Shown here piece by piece: positions 47,695 to 55,679 of a stretch of DNA of 64,000 nucleotides (the first letter of the stretch is position 1; every line of letters starts with the position of its first letter). The translations under genes and the position numbers were made by a program. This DNA comes from Mycobacterium shimoidei (lineage in GTDB: Bacteria; Actinomycetota; Actinomycetes; Mycobacteriales; Mycobacteriaceae), in the NCBI GenBank assembly GCA_002101905.1, contig LQPU01000062.1, positions 108,868 to 172,867 on the forward strand. Direction: 5' to 3'. Under the pieces are notes generated by a model. It was given only the letters and a program-made list of their open reading frames with translations, ran no database searches and was not told where the DNA came from.

Positions 47695-48492
47695 ATGACA
47701 CTCCCACCGCCATCGGCCGGATCGATCGCCCTGGTCACCGGCGCGTCCTCGGGCATCGGCGAACAATTCGCGCGCCAACTCGTGGCGCGCGGCTATCGCG
47801 TCGTCGTCACTGCCCGCCGGGAAGACCGGCTGCGACAGTTGTGCACGGTATTGGGCGGCGCCGACCATGCCGTCGCGGTCGGTACCGACCTCGCGGTCCC
47901 CGAAGACCGGGACCGGTTGGCCGCCCGCATCGACGAGCTGGGTGCCCAGGTCGACATCCTGGTGAACAACGCGGGTCTGGGCATCTACGACAAATTCGGC
48001 GCCTTGGGCCGCGAGAAGGAACTTCAGATGCTGCGCGTCGACGTCGAGGCGGTGGCCGACCTGATGTTGCGCTACCTGCCCGGCATGGTCGAGCGCGGCC
48101 AAGGCGCCATCATCAACGTGTCGTCGGTGTCCGGATTTCAGCCCGCGCCGTACAACGCCAACTATGCGGCCGCCAAAGCGTATGTGCTGTGGTTGTCCGA
48201 GGCGGTGCACGCCGAGGTCGCCGACTCCGGCGTGACGGTCACCGCGGTCTGTCCCGGCCCGGTGCCGACGGAATTTCAGGCGACCAACGACGCCGAACTT
48301 CTGGTCAGCAAGCTGCCGAGCTTCACCCAGGTTTCCGCCGAGCGCGTGGTGGAGGACGCCTTGAAGGCCGCCGACCGCGGTCGCGCGACGGTGGTCCCGG
48401 GCGGACCGCAGGTGCGAGCGACGCTGGGATCCACTCGTTTCATGCCGACTCCGCTGGTCCTACCGGTTCTCAAGCGCGTGCTGAAGCGGTAG
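47695..48492 (+). CDS. Short-chain dehydrogenase/reductase
   Basis: A 265-aa classical SDR with the Rossmann motif TGASSGIG, NNAG strand end, catalytic Ser in NVSSVSG and Tyr-Lys in NYAAAKAY. The TARRE/R-rich residue after beta-2 suggests NADP(H) preference. The C-terminal stretch (MPTPLVLPVLKRVLKR) may be amphipathic. ATG 47695 is used. It is divergent from the DUF2235 operon and convergent with the TIGR03086-type gene. Substrate unknown. Confidence 0.9.
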   Translation: MTLPPPSAGSIALVTGASSGIGEQFARQLVARGYRVVVTARREDRLRQLCTVLGGADHAVAVGTDLAVPEDRDRLAARIDELGAQVDILVNNAGLGIYDKFGALGREKELQMLRVDVEAVADLMLRYLPGMVERGQGAIINVSSVSGFQPAPYNANYAAAKAYVLWLSEAVHAEVADSGVTVTAVCPGPVPTEFQATNDAELLVSKLPSFTQVSAERVVEDALKAADRGRATVVPGGPQVRATLGSTRFMPTPLVLPVLKRVLKR

Positions 48493-48496
48493 TCGC

Positions 48497-49060
48497 TTAG
48501 ACCGAGCGCCCGAGGAAGGCCATCAGCCGGGTGGTCGGCGTCGCATCGTCGGGTGCCGGCTGGGCCGGCCCGAACCCGCCCGGCCGGCGCAGCATGTCGT
48601 CGGGCACCGACTCCACCAGTCCACGGCAGAACGTCAGCAGGGCGTCGGGCAATTCGAGCGGCCGGCCCTGCGAGTGGTAGATGTCCCAGCTGTGCAGGGC
48701 CAGATCGGCAACGGGGTAGCTCAGCACCCGGTGCAACGGGGTCTCACCCTGCGGCGAGGGCCGCATCGCGTCCAGATCCGCGCCGGGCAGGACGTCCCGC
48801 AGCCGACCCGCCAGCTCACGAAGCCGCGCAGCGGGGTCCTCGCATTTCCAGTCATCCGGCTTTGACGGCTGCTGCGAAATCTCCCCGCCCTCGACCAGCG
48901 TCACCACCTTGGTCGCGCTGCCGGTGACGTGACCGACCAGATCGCGAATACTCCAGCCCTCGAGATTCGACGGCAAATCCCAACTCTCCAAAGGGATCTG
49001 CTGCACCGCCTCGATGACCAGATCCAGCGCCTCGGTGGCCCGCAGGCCGACCTCGGTCAC
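48497..49060 (-). CDS. TIGR03086/maleylpyruvate-isomerase N-terminal family protein
   Basis: A 187-aa DinB-superfamily protein of the actinobacterial group that includes mycothiol-dependent maleylpyruvate isomerase. WSIRDLVGHVTGS and the ADLALHSWDIYHS segment carry the expected metal-binding His residues. It begins at GTG 49060 and overlaps the upstream VOC gene by 4 bases (GTGA), so the two are coupled. A thiol-transfer role is possible from family knowledge only. Confidence 0.82.
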   Translation of the reverse strand: MTEVGLRATEALDLVIEAVQQIPLESWDLPSNLEGWSIRDLVGHVTGSATKVVTLVEGGEISQQPSKPDDWKCEDPAARLRELAGRLRDVLPGADLDAMRPSPQGETPLHRVLSYPVADLALHSWDIYHSQGRPLELPDALLTFCRGLVESVPDDMLRRPGGFGPAQPAPDDATPTTRLMAFLGRSV

Positions 49061-49410
49061 CGCCCCAGCGGCTTATAAAACACCAGGCCGTTGCCCTTGT
49101 TGTCGTAGACCACCGCGCGGCGTTCGTGTGCGTCGTCGTACGGGCCTTTGACGATCCCGCCGCCGCTGGCCTCGATGGCCTTGGCCGCGCCGTCGACGTC
49201 AGCGGTCTTGATCCCGACGACGACCTGCCCGGGCATCGGATGGTCGACGGAGGTCGCCAAGGCGAGCGTGACCGGCCCGCCGTCGAGTGCGGCGAAGTGG
49301 GCGCCGTCGCGGAACTTCAGCGACATCCCCAGAGTCTCGGTGTAGAACTTGATCGACTCGTCCAGGTCGTCGGTCGACAAGACGATCATCTTGACTTCGT
49401 GATCACTCAT
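49057..49410 (-). CDS. VOC (glyoxalase/bleomycin-resistance fold) family protein
   Basis: A 117-aa vicinal-oxygen-chelate protein with the beta-alpha-beta layout: VKMIVLSTDDLDESIKFYTE, LGMSLKFRDGAHFAALDG, then the second half ending AVVYDNKGNGLVFYK. A near-perfect AGGAGG lies 6 bases before ATG 49410. It is upstream of and coupled to the TIGR03086 gene. Metal ligands are not obvious enough to assign chemistry. Confidence 0.85.
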   Translation of the reverse strand: MSDHEVKMIVLSTDDLDESIKFYTETLGMSLKFRDGAHFAALDGGPVTLALATSVDHPMPGQVVVGIKTADVDGAAKAIEASGGGIVKGPYDDAHERRAVVYDNKGNGLVFYKPLGR

Positions 49411-49504
49411 CCTTACCTCCTGTGGCCTTGCACAAGATGCTATAGCCGTAACCGGCACGGCCAACGGCCGCTCCCGGTCGCGGAAAATAGTCAACACTGG
49501 GCCT

Positions 49505-50344
49505 ATGACAGATCCTGGCGCCGGTCGTGTCGCGGTCTACCTCGACTTCGACAACATCGTGATCTCCCGCTACGACCAGGTGCATGGCCGCAATTCGTTC
49601 CAGAAGGACAGAGCCAAGGGCCTGGACAAGGACCGGCTGGGGCGGGCCACCGTCGACGTCGGCGCCATCATCGACTTCGCGTCGTCGTTCGGCACCCTGG
49701 TGCTCACCCGCGCGTACGCGGACTGGTCGGCCGAGGTCAACAAGGGCTACCGCGAGCAGCTGGTGGCCCGCGCGGTCGATCTGGTGCAGCTGTTCCCGGC
49801 CGCGGCCTACGGCAAGAACGCCGCCGACATCCGGCTGGCCGTCGACGCGGTCGAGGACATGTTCCGCCTGCCCGACCTCACCCACGTGGTCATCGTGGCC
49901 GGCGACTCCGACTACATCCCGTTGGCGCAGCGCTGCAAGCGGCTCGGCCGCTACGTGGTGGGCGTCGGGGTGGCCGGTGCGTCCAGCAGCGCGCTGGCCG
50001 CCGCCTGCGATGAGTTCGTCACCTACGACGCGCTGCCCGGGGTCCCGGTTCCCCAGCCCGAACAACCCGAGGCACCGAAACGCCGCACCAAGAAGGCGCC
50101 GCCGCCGCCCGATCCGCAGGCCGCGGCCACCAACCTGCTGATCCGCGCACTGCGCATCGGCACGGAAAAAGAAGACGTCGAGTGGCTGCACAACTCCGCG
50201 GTCAAGGCGCAGATGAAGCGGATGGACCCGTCGTTCAGCGAAAAGTCGCTGGGATTCAAGTCTTTCAGCGACTTTCTGCGATCGCGTTCAGATCTCGTGG
50301 AGCTCGACGAGAGTTCGACGACGCGGATGGTGCGGCTGCGTTAG
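49505..50344 (+). CDS. NYN-domain putative RNase with C-terminal OST-HTH/LOTUS-like region
   Basis: A 279-aa protein. The N-terminal NYN (PIN-like) nuclease domain shows the acidic residues of the active site in VAVYLDFDNIV, ADIRLAVDAVEDM and VIVAGDSDYIPLAQR. After a Pro/Lys linker, the C-terminal part (AATNLLIRALRIGTEKEDVEW, FSEKSLGFKSFSDFLRS) fits an OST-HTH/LOTUS RNA-binding domain. An RNA-processing role is likely. It converges with the methyltransferase gene with a 4-base overlap. Confidence 0.87.
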   Translation: MTDPGAGRVAVYLDFDNIVISRYDQVHGRNSFQKDRAKGLDKDRLGRATVDVGAIIDFASSFGTLVLTRAYADWSAEVNKGYREQLVARAVDLVQLFPAAAYGKNAADIRLAVDAVEDMFRLPDLTHVVIVAGDSDYIPLAQRCKRLGRYVVGVGVAGASSSALAAACDEFVTYDALPGVPVPQPEQPEAPKRRTKKAPPPPDPQAAATNLLIRALRIGTEKEDVEWLHNSAVKAQMKRMDPSFSEKSLGFKSFSDFLRSRSDLVELDESSTTRMVRLR

Positions 50345-51282
50345 GCCTTTTGCCCGGCGACGAAGAGGTTCTGCGGGACACCGTCTTCGACCTCGGCCGG
50401 GGGCCTGCGGCCGTAGCCGGCCATCAGCTCTGCCGCCGGTGTCACGCTCACGTCCCAGCCGTGACGGCGCAGCCAATCCGCGACGTCTTCGCGTTCCTCG
50501 AAGTACCACAGCTCGTCGGTTCGCGGGATCTGGCGCGTGGGATCCGCCTTGGCCATCAACGCCTGGATGCGATCCATCCGCTCCCGCCGCCGGGCGTGGA
50601 ACTCGGGGTCGAGGAAGCGGGGCCCGAGCGCCTCGACGGCGATCCGGCTGCCGGCGGCGGCGAGTGCATGAACACGCTCGAACAGCAAGTTCTGCGCCGC
50701 GGCCGGCAGATACGGCAGCAGCCCCTCGGCCGACCAGGCGCTGGGCGCCGACGCGTCAAAACCGGCCTGCTGCAACGCGGTCGGCCAGTCATGGCGCAAG
50801 TCCACGGCGACAGCGACCCGGTTGCAGGTGGGCTCGTGCTCGCGCAACGTCGACGACTTGAACTCCAATACCCTGGGTTGGTCGAGCTCGTAGACCGTGG
50901 TGCCGTCGGGCCAGGGCAACCGCCACGCCCGCGCGTCCAGGCCCGCCGCCAAAATCACCGCCTGACGAATACCGCTGTTGGTGGCGTCGAGGAAGAACGT
51001 GTCGAAAAACGCGGTGCGCGAAGCCATATAGCTGACCATCCCCTGCATGCGCGCCGGTAGTTCGGGCTCGGCTTCGAGCACCTCGGCGGGCAGGTCAGGA
51101 TGGTCGTACCAGCTCCAAACGCCCTCGCCGGCTACGTCGAGGAAAAGCCGCGCGAACGGATCGCGGATCAGCGGGTCGTCGCTTTCGGTTTCCACCGCCC
51201 GCGCCGCCGCCACGCCCAGCGCCGTCGCGCCCACACTTTCAGTGATCTCCCAGGTGTCGTTGTCGGATCTCGCCACGCTCAC
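50341..51282 (-). CDS. Class I SAM-dependent methyltransferase, mycobacterial TIGR00027/LCMT-like family
   Basis: A 313-aa member of a family greatly expanded in mycobacteria. Family signatures are the N-terminal DTWEITESVGATALGVAAARA, IRQAVILAAGLDARAWRLPWPDG (SAM loop) and VYELDQPRVLEFK. GTG 51282 starts the protein. Physiological acceptors for this family are largely unknown. It converges with the NYN gene, and a VOC gene starts divergently 24 bases away. Confidence 0.9.
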   Translation of the reverse strand: MSVARSDNDTWEITESVGATALGVAAARAVETESDDPLIRDPFARLFLDVAGEGVWSWYDHPDLPAEVLEAEPELPARMQGMVSYMASRTAFFDTFFLDATNSGIRQAVILAAGLDARAWRLPWPDGTTVYELDQPRVLEFKSSTLREHEPTCNRVAVAVDLRHDWPTALQQAGFDASAPSAWSAEGLLPYLPAAAQNLLFERVHALAAAGSRIAVEALGPRFLDPEFHARRRERMDRIQALMAKADPTRQIPRTDELWYFEEREDVADWLRRHGWDVSVTPAAELMAGYGRRPPAEVEDGVPQNLFVAGQKA

Positions 51283-51305
51283 GACACTACGTGCACAATT
51301 AGGTG

Positions 51306-51653
51306 ATGAAACCAGCCGGTGTACACCATGTGGCCATCTGCGTCACCGATGCGCAGAAAGGCCTCGCCTTTTATCGCGATGTGCTGGGCATGACGCCGCT
51401 GCCGCGTCCCGATCTCGGTCCGGGGTTCTGGCTCGACGCCGGCGGTCAGCAGGTGCATCTGATGCAGTCCGACAGCCCGCCGCCCGGCGCGAACCACTTC
51501 GCGATCCGGGTCGACGACATCGATGCGGCCGTCGCCGACCTGCAGGAGCGCGGCGTCGACGTGCACCGGGTTCCGTTGATCCCGGGCGCGGGGCACCAGG
51601 CGATGCTGCATGACCCGTTCGGCAACTTGATCGAGCTCAATCAGCCGGAATAG
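51306..51653 (+). CDS. VOC family protein (glyoxalase-like)
   Basis: A 115-aa VOC-fold protein with typical ligands: His in VHHVAICVTD, Glu/His in QQVHLMQ, His in ANHFAIRVDD, and the terminal DPFGNLIELNQ Glu. This spacing matches glyoxalase I/fosfomycin-resistance-like metal sites better than the VOC protein at 49057. ATG 51306 has AGGTG just upstream; GTG 51303 is an alternative. It converges with the serine hydrolase gene, 9 bases apart. Confidence 0.87.
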   Translation: MKPAGVHHVAICVTDAQKGLAFYRDVLGMTPLPRPDLGPGFWLDAGGQQVHLMQSDSPPPGANHFAIRVDDIDAAVADLQERGVDVHRVPLIPGAGHQAMLHDPFGNLIELNQPE

Positions 51654-51662
51654 CCTGGGTAT

Positions 51663-53093
51663 TCAGCGGCCGTATAGGCGCAAGGCGTGTGCGGCCGCGG
51701 TGGCCACGTCGCCTCGCAGATTCGTGATCGGTGGACTGCCTCTGATGAGGATCGAGTTCGCGAGCAGAATCACGTAGGTATCTGAGCCCGGGTCCATCCA
51801 CAGCGAGGTTCCGGTAAACCCCGTGGCGCCGAAGCTCCCGATCGGAAACACGACACCGCGAGGCTTGGAGTACGCCGTGTCGATGTCCCAGCCGAACCCG
51901 AACAGGTTTTGGCCCGCGATCGCCGGATAGTCCGGAGTACGGGCTTTCCGTGCGGCATCGTTGGCGGCGTCGACTTGGTGGTCCGTATGTCCTGGCTGCT
52001 GGGGTGCCGTCATCAGTTCCAGGGTCGCTTGCTTGAGCGGGAACTTGCTCGGGCGCCCGGCAAGCCGATCCAACAGGGCCTGGGCGTAGATGCTGGTATC
52101 GCGGGCCGTCGAGAACAGTCCGGCGTGCCCGGCCACGCCACCCATGCGCCGTGCCGTCGGGTCGTGCACACTGCCCCGAAGCAGGTAGCCGTAATCGGGA
52201 TTGTTGGCCGGGTCGGCTCTGTTCTCCTCGTCCACTGCCGTCGGCGCGATGCGCGACAAAAGACCCGTGCTCCAGGTACCCGGGGGGCAGAACGGTTTCG
52301 TCCCGGGTGCCCATGCGATCGCGGCCCCTCTCATCGTGTGCGGGCCACATGCCTTGTCCGGTGGGAGATAGCGGGTCTCTGTCATGCCAAGCGGCGCAAA
52401 GACATTGCGCTCGACGTACACGTCTTCCGGCATACCGGTGAGCTTCTCCAGCAGCGCGCCCAGCAGAATGTAGTTGATGTCGGAGTAGCGAAAGACCTCA
52501 CCGGGAGCAGATTGCAGCGGCATGGTGAGCACACGATGGATGCCTTCGGCTTTGTCGGGTGCGCTCAATCCCCATGGGTCGCCGAGGTTTACGTCTATCC
52601 CTTCGCCTGAGGTGTTGGTCAGCAGCATGCGAACCGTCACCTGTGCACGCTGCGGATCGTTGGACGTGTTGAAGTCGGGCAGATACTTCTGTATGGGGTC
52701 GTCGAACTCAACCTTGCCCTGTTCGTAGAGCTGCATGATGGCAGTCGCGGTCGCGAACGGCTTGGTCAGCGACGCCATGTCGAAGATCGTGTCCTCGGTC
52801 ATCGGCTCCGCGGGTGCGGGTTTGCCGTCGAGCCCCGGTTCGCCGTCAAGTGTTCGTGTGCCGTACGCCTGATGGAAGGCGACCTTGCCGTCGTGCCCGA
52901 TGATGACCACCGCGCCGGGCAGCAGCTGCTCCGCAATCGCGTCGTCGACCAGCCTGGACACCGTCGCGAAGGCGGGGGTGGGAGCCGGCGTGGTCTTGGT
53001 CTTCGGGCTGCGACTTGGCGGTGGCTGCGTGGCGCAGCCAAACAGTGCAAGCAAGGCGGCTCCGACCGCGATGACCGCAATGGCTTTTCGCAC
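51663..53093 (-). CDS. Beta-lactamase-family serine hydrolase lipoprotein
   Basis: A protein of about 476 aa of the class C beta-lactamase/penicillin-binding-like (esterase) family. From GTG 53093 it opens with a lipoprotein signal (VRKAIAVIAVGAALLALFGC, lipobox LFGC), so it is exported and lipid-anchored. A longer in-frame ORF to 53177 would bury the signal. The catalytic SxxK is SLTK (DMASLTKPF) and the YxN-type motif is YSDIN. Similar mycobacterial proteins act as esterases or cell-wall enzymes. It is divergent from the VTT-domain gene. Confidence 0.88.
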   Translation of the reverse strand: MRKAIAVIAVGAALLALFGCATQPPPSRSPKTKTTPAPTPAFATVSRLVDDAIAEQLLPGAVVIIGHDGKVAFHQAYGTRTLDGEPGLDGKPAPAEPMTEDTIFDMASLTKPFATATAIMQLYEQGKVEFDDPIQKYLPDFNTSNDPQRAQVTVRMLLTNTSGEGIDVNLGDPWGLSAPDKAEGIHRVLTMPLQSAPGEVFRYSDINYILLGALLEKLTGMPEDVYVERNVFAPLGMTETRYLPPDKACGPHTMRGAAIAWAPGTKPFCPPGTWSTGLLSRIAPTAVDEENRADPANNPDYGYLLRGSVHDPTARRMGGVAGHAGLFSTARDTSIYAQALLDRLAGRPSKFPLKQATLELMTAPQQPGHTDHQVDAANDAARKARTPDYPAIAGQNLFGFGWDIDTAYSKPRGVVFPIGSFGATGFTGTSLWMDPGSDTYVILLANSILIRGSPPITNLRGDVATAAAHALRLYGR

Positions 53094-53175
53094 TGGCGTC
53101 GTCCCCCGCAGGCCGGGTCGGGATGGATGAGAGCGGTGGCCGTTGATTACTTGTGTCAGGGTAGCGGTCCGGACC

Positions 53176-53892
53176 ATGGTGGTCAGGATGGTTGACGACG
53201 TTTCCGCACCTTCTCGACGACGCCACGTCGTGCGGCTGGCCGTGTTCGTCGCCTTCTTGGCCGCGCTGTTCTATCTGGTAGCCGTCCGCCAGGTTGTCCA
53301 CGTCGACGAGGTGCGGCGGGTGGTCACGGCGGCAGGGCCTGCGGCGCCGCTGATGTACGTCGTGGTGTCCACCGTGCTGGGTGCGATCTTTGTGCCGGGC
53401 CCGATCCTGGCCGCCACCAGCGGGCTGCTGTTCGGCCCGGTGCTGGGCGTGTTCGTGACGCTGGGTGCGACGGTGGGCACCGCGGTCGTGGCGAGCCTGC
53501 TCGGCCGCCGGGCCGGTCGGGACAGCGCGCGTGCTCTGATCGGAGCCGAACGGACCGAGCGCCTCGACGGGCTGATCGACCGCGGTGGGTTGTGGGCGGT
53601 GGTCGGTCAGCGTTTCGTTCCCGGGATCTCCGATGCGCTGGCGTCATATGCGTTCGGGGCGTTCGGAGTTCCGTTGTGGCAGATGGCTGTTGGGGCGTTC
53701 ATCGGTTCGGTGCCGCGAGCGTTTGTCTACACCGCGCTGGGGGCATCGATCGGGAATAGATCGCCGGCGTTGGCGTCCGCGGCGATCGTGGTGTGGTGCG
53801 TGACCGCGATCGTCGGTGCGTTCGCCGCGCGCCGCGGATTTCGGAAGTGGTGTGCGCATTCAGGGAGCGATTCGGCCGTCGAGACGCGTTGA
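53176..53892 (+). CDS. TVP38/TMEM64 (VTT/DedA-like) membrane protein
   Basis: A protein of about 238 aa with five to six hydrophobic helices. VTT-domain hallmarks are FVPGPILAATSGLLFG and QRFVPGISDALASYAFGAFG, with the conserved Arg-Phe-x-Pro-Gly re-entrant segment. DedA-superfamily members transport undecaprenyl phosphate or phospholipids. ATG 53176 is used; 53188 is an alternative. Its last codons (SAVETR, stop) are duplicated 3 kb downstream at 56923-56946, marking the edge of a segmental duplication. Confidence 0.86.
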   Translation: MVVRMVDDVSAPSRRRHVVRLAVFVAFLAALFYLVAVRQVVHVDEVRRVVTAAGPAAPLMYVVVSTVLGAIFVPGPILAATSGLLFGPVLGVFVTLGATVGTAVVASLLGRRAGRDSARALIGAERTERLDGLIDRGGLWAVVGQRFVPGISDALASYAFGAFGVPLWQMAVGAFIGSVPRAFVYTALGASIGNRSPALASAAIVVWCVTAIVGAFAARRGFRKWCAHSGSDSAVETR

Positions 53893-54058
53893 AGGTCAAC
53901 TAAGCGATTGCGATCAGATCAGACTAATCCATTGCCCGGACCGCCTCAGGCACCCGGCGACTTCTGCTTAATCACCTTCGGCATCACCTTCGGCGCAGGT
54001 ATGTCCTCGCGTACTAGATCGCCGGAGAAGCATGGTGACGAAACGATAAGCGTGGGCG
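53869..54058 (+). repeat. Direct repeat, left copy (VTT gene 3' end plus lipoprotein tail)
   Basis: These 190 bases match 56923-57100 nearly throughout. They share the last codons of the VTT gene, a 30-base spacer beginning AAGGTCAACTAAGCGATTG, and the lipoprotein C-terminal coding region. The left copy has a 12-base insertion in the tail, near 53985. This marks a tandem segmental duplication. Confidence 0.85.
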
Positions 54059-54167
54059 TCCAGTACTCATACTCGCTAGGTGGTTTACCCGGTCCCATGT
54101 GGTCGTCGTCGCATGGAACATTGCCACCACCGCGGAAGTCGGTGCAACTTGGAAGGATCTGCGTCAT
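53946..54167 (-). pseudogene. Internally deleted remnant of the LppV-like lipoprotein gene
   Basis: A 73-aa reading frame, MTQILPSCTDFRGGGNVPCD onward, ending VIKQKSPGA. It matches two separate parts of the lipoprotein at 57000-57623. The segment equivalent to 57101-57280 is missing, an exact 180-base in-frame deletion. The first 8 residues are not homologous and no signal peptide remains. Its ATG overlaps the stop of the lipoprotein gene at 54164 (ATGA), so it could still be translated, but it is most simply a recombination scar. Confidence 0.75.
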
Positions 54168-54811
54168 CTCGCGTGCGAGGTTTGGCGAATTTCCTTAGGA
54201 AGCGTTGTATTATCTTGCCGCAGCTTGCCCGGGAAGCACGGTGATGACCCAATAATTGTTGGCGGGTATGTGGGCGGATAAGCGGCCTTCACTTGCAAAA
54301 CGTACCCATCTGGCGCATATCCGAACCTGTTGGGCTTCTCGAACCCTTCTCGTTCTAGTACCTGCCAACCCCAGCCTTTCCACATGTCACCAATCTGATC
54401 GATGATCGCATGAGCGTCGACACCTGGCGGTAGATTCAAGTCTCCCCAATACGCGAATCTGATCGGCGAGTTCTGATCTTTCGGCTCATCTTCGCAATAC
54501 GAAATCCCGGTACCGACGCTGTACCGACTTCCATCCACGCTGGTGCCGGCCGGCAGCAAATCAATTGTTTGCTGCAGGTAGCGAAGCACCGTGCTCTCGG
54601 CTTCCTGCTGACTTGCAGGAACTTTCGGCGAGGGAACAGATGGCGTCGCTTCCATCGGACCTCCTGGGATCATTGTTGCACCGGATGGGATCGGAGGCCC
54701 AAGCCGTTCACTCGGCGTAGGTGATGACTCAGACGTGCATGCGGCGAGCAATCCCGCGGCAAGGACCACAACGAACAGAACGCGACCATTACGAATAGCT
54801 GACCTCTTCAT
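54164..54811 (-). CDS. LppV-like lipoprotein, divergent paralogue B
   Basis: A 215-aa predicted lipoprotein: signal MKRSAIRNGRVLFVVVLAAG with lipobox LAAC (Cys25), a Pro/Ser-rich linker (PIPSGATMIPGGPM) and a C-terminal domain containing YLQQTIDLLPAG, WKGWGWQVLEREGFEKPNRF and AYPPTYPPTIIGSSPCF. Two Cys in the domain could form a disulfide. It is paralogous to the lipoprotein at 57000-57623 but clearly more diverged than the flanking repeats. It follows the broken hydrolase copy by 5 bases, as its paralogue follows the intact one. Role unknown; immunity or chaperone-like function is a hypothesis. Confidence 0.8.
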   Translation of the reverse strand: MKRSAIRNGRVLFVVVLAAGLLAACTSESSPTPSERLGPPIPSGATMIPGGPMEATPSVPSPKVPASQQEAESTVLRYLQQTIDLLPAGTSVDGSRYSVGTGISYCEDEPKDQNSPIRFAYWGDLNLPPGVDAHAIIDQIGDMWKGWGWQVLEREGFEKPNRFGYAPDGYVLQVKAAYPPTYPPTIIGSSPCFPGKLRQDNTTLPKEIRQTSHAR

Positions 54812-54816
54812 TTTGA

Positions 54817-55679
54817 TCAGGGGGTGAATGCCGGCGGTGTCACATCGGTACGTCCGGCGATGATCTTGCCCATATTGCCCAGTGCTGGGTTAAGGGGATC
54901 CCAGTAACTGCTATGAGCTGCCAGCGATGTAGTCCGAAAGGCCAGGTGGGTCCGGGCGCAGCCTCAAAAGGTATGCCTCCGAAACGCGAGCTCATTGGAT
55001 CGGGACCCAGAACTCCCGCAACCGCCCGATGATGTCGTTTTCTGCCCGGCTCGCAAATACGTGGGCGCCGGCTTCGAGGCTGAGATCACTGGCGTGACCG
55101 GCCAGAACCCCGGGACTGCCTACGGCGACGACATTGTTGGCATCCAGGTGGTGGCCGTCGAGCGCCGCTGCCCCGACTTCAGTGGAGCCGTAGCTGTGCC
55201 CGATGACCGTGTTGAGCGACTGGCCGCCGGCAAGCGCGTCGTCGTGAGAGGCTCGCAGCCCTGCTTGGAAATCCTCCAGCGCGGCCGCCCCGTTGCGCGC
55301 GTAACTGGGATGCGCGGCGTCAAACACATTCATTGGCCGGTCATAGCCCATCCACGTCGTAACGGAAACATCGTTCGGTCCTAAGCTTTTATCTGCACTG
55401 AAGGTAGCTTGCAGCATCCTTTCCGACTTCAGAGCGCTGGCATCGAACCGCGTGAGGTCTAGGCCGGTGCCCGGGACGAAGGTGGCGTTGCGTTTAGCGG
55501 TATCGGGGTTGTTGATGGAGATCGCCGCATGGCCATTCTCGTCGATGATGCCGAGGAATCGCGGGAGACCATCGGGCGACTTGAGTGAATTTTCAATCTG
55601 CACATAACCATCGTGCGTGTGATTGGCGGCGTCCCAATGCTTCTTCCAGCCCCAGTACTCATTGGACACCAGGCCGGGC
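54817..55679 (-). pseudogene. Truncated, frameshifted second copy of the DUF1023-type hydrolase
   Basis: Reads SNEYWGWKKHWDAANHTHDG onward and matches the intact hydrolase (57629-59314) from about residue 274. The N-terminal WXG-like half is absent, cut exactly where the IS3-type element begins (55680). The nucleophile GHSYGST remains. After NDIIG the frame shifts and stops at 54992. The last 33 or so codons reappear in another frame (AHSSYWDPLNPALGNMGKII, ending TPPAFTP) with a stop at 54817. It carries no start signal of its own. It is non-functional as a whole enzyme, although the 225-aa catalytic fragment is open. Confidence 0.85.
55434..55679. repeat. 246-bp near-identical direct repeat, copy 1 (hydrolase coding)
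   Basis: Matches 58251-58496 base for base except for about two differences (near 55590 and 55668 by eye). The flanking hydrolase sequence is clearly more diverged. The sharp identity block suggests recent gene conversion or a recent exchange between the two hydrolase copies. It ends exactly at the IS boundary. Confidence 0.85.

Noticed and set aside
54992..55669. Independent 225-aa hydrolase gene
   Set aside because: It is open and keeps GHSYGST, but it lacks the N-terminal half and a start signal, and its C-terminus continues in another frame. It is better treated as part of a pseudogene.
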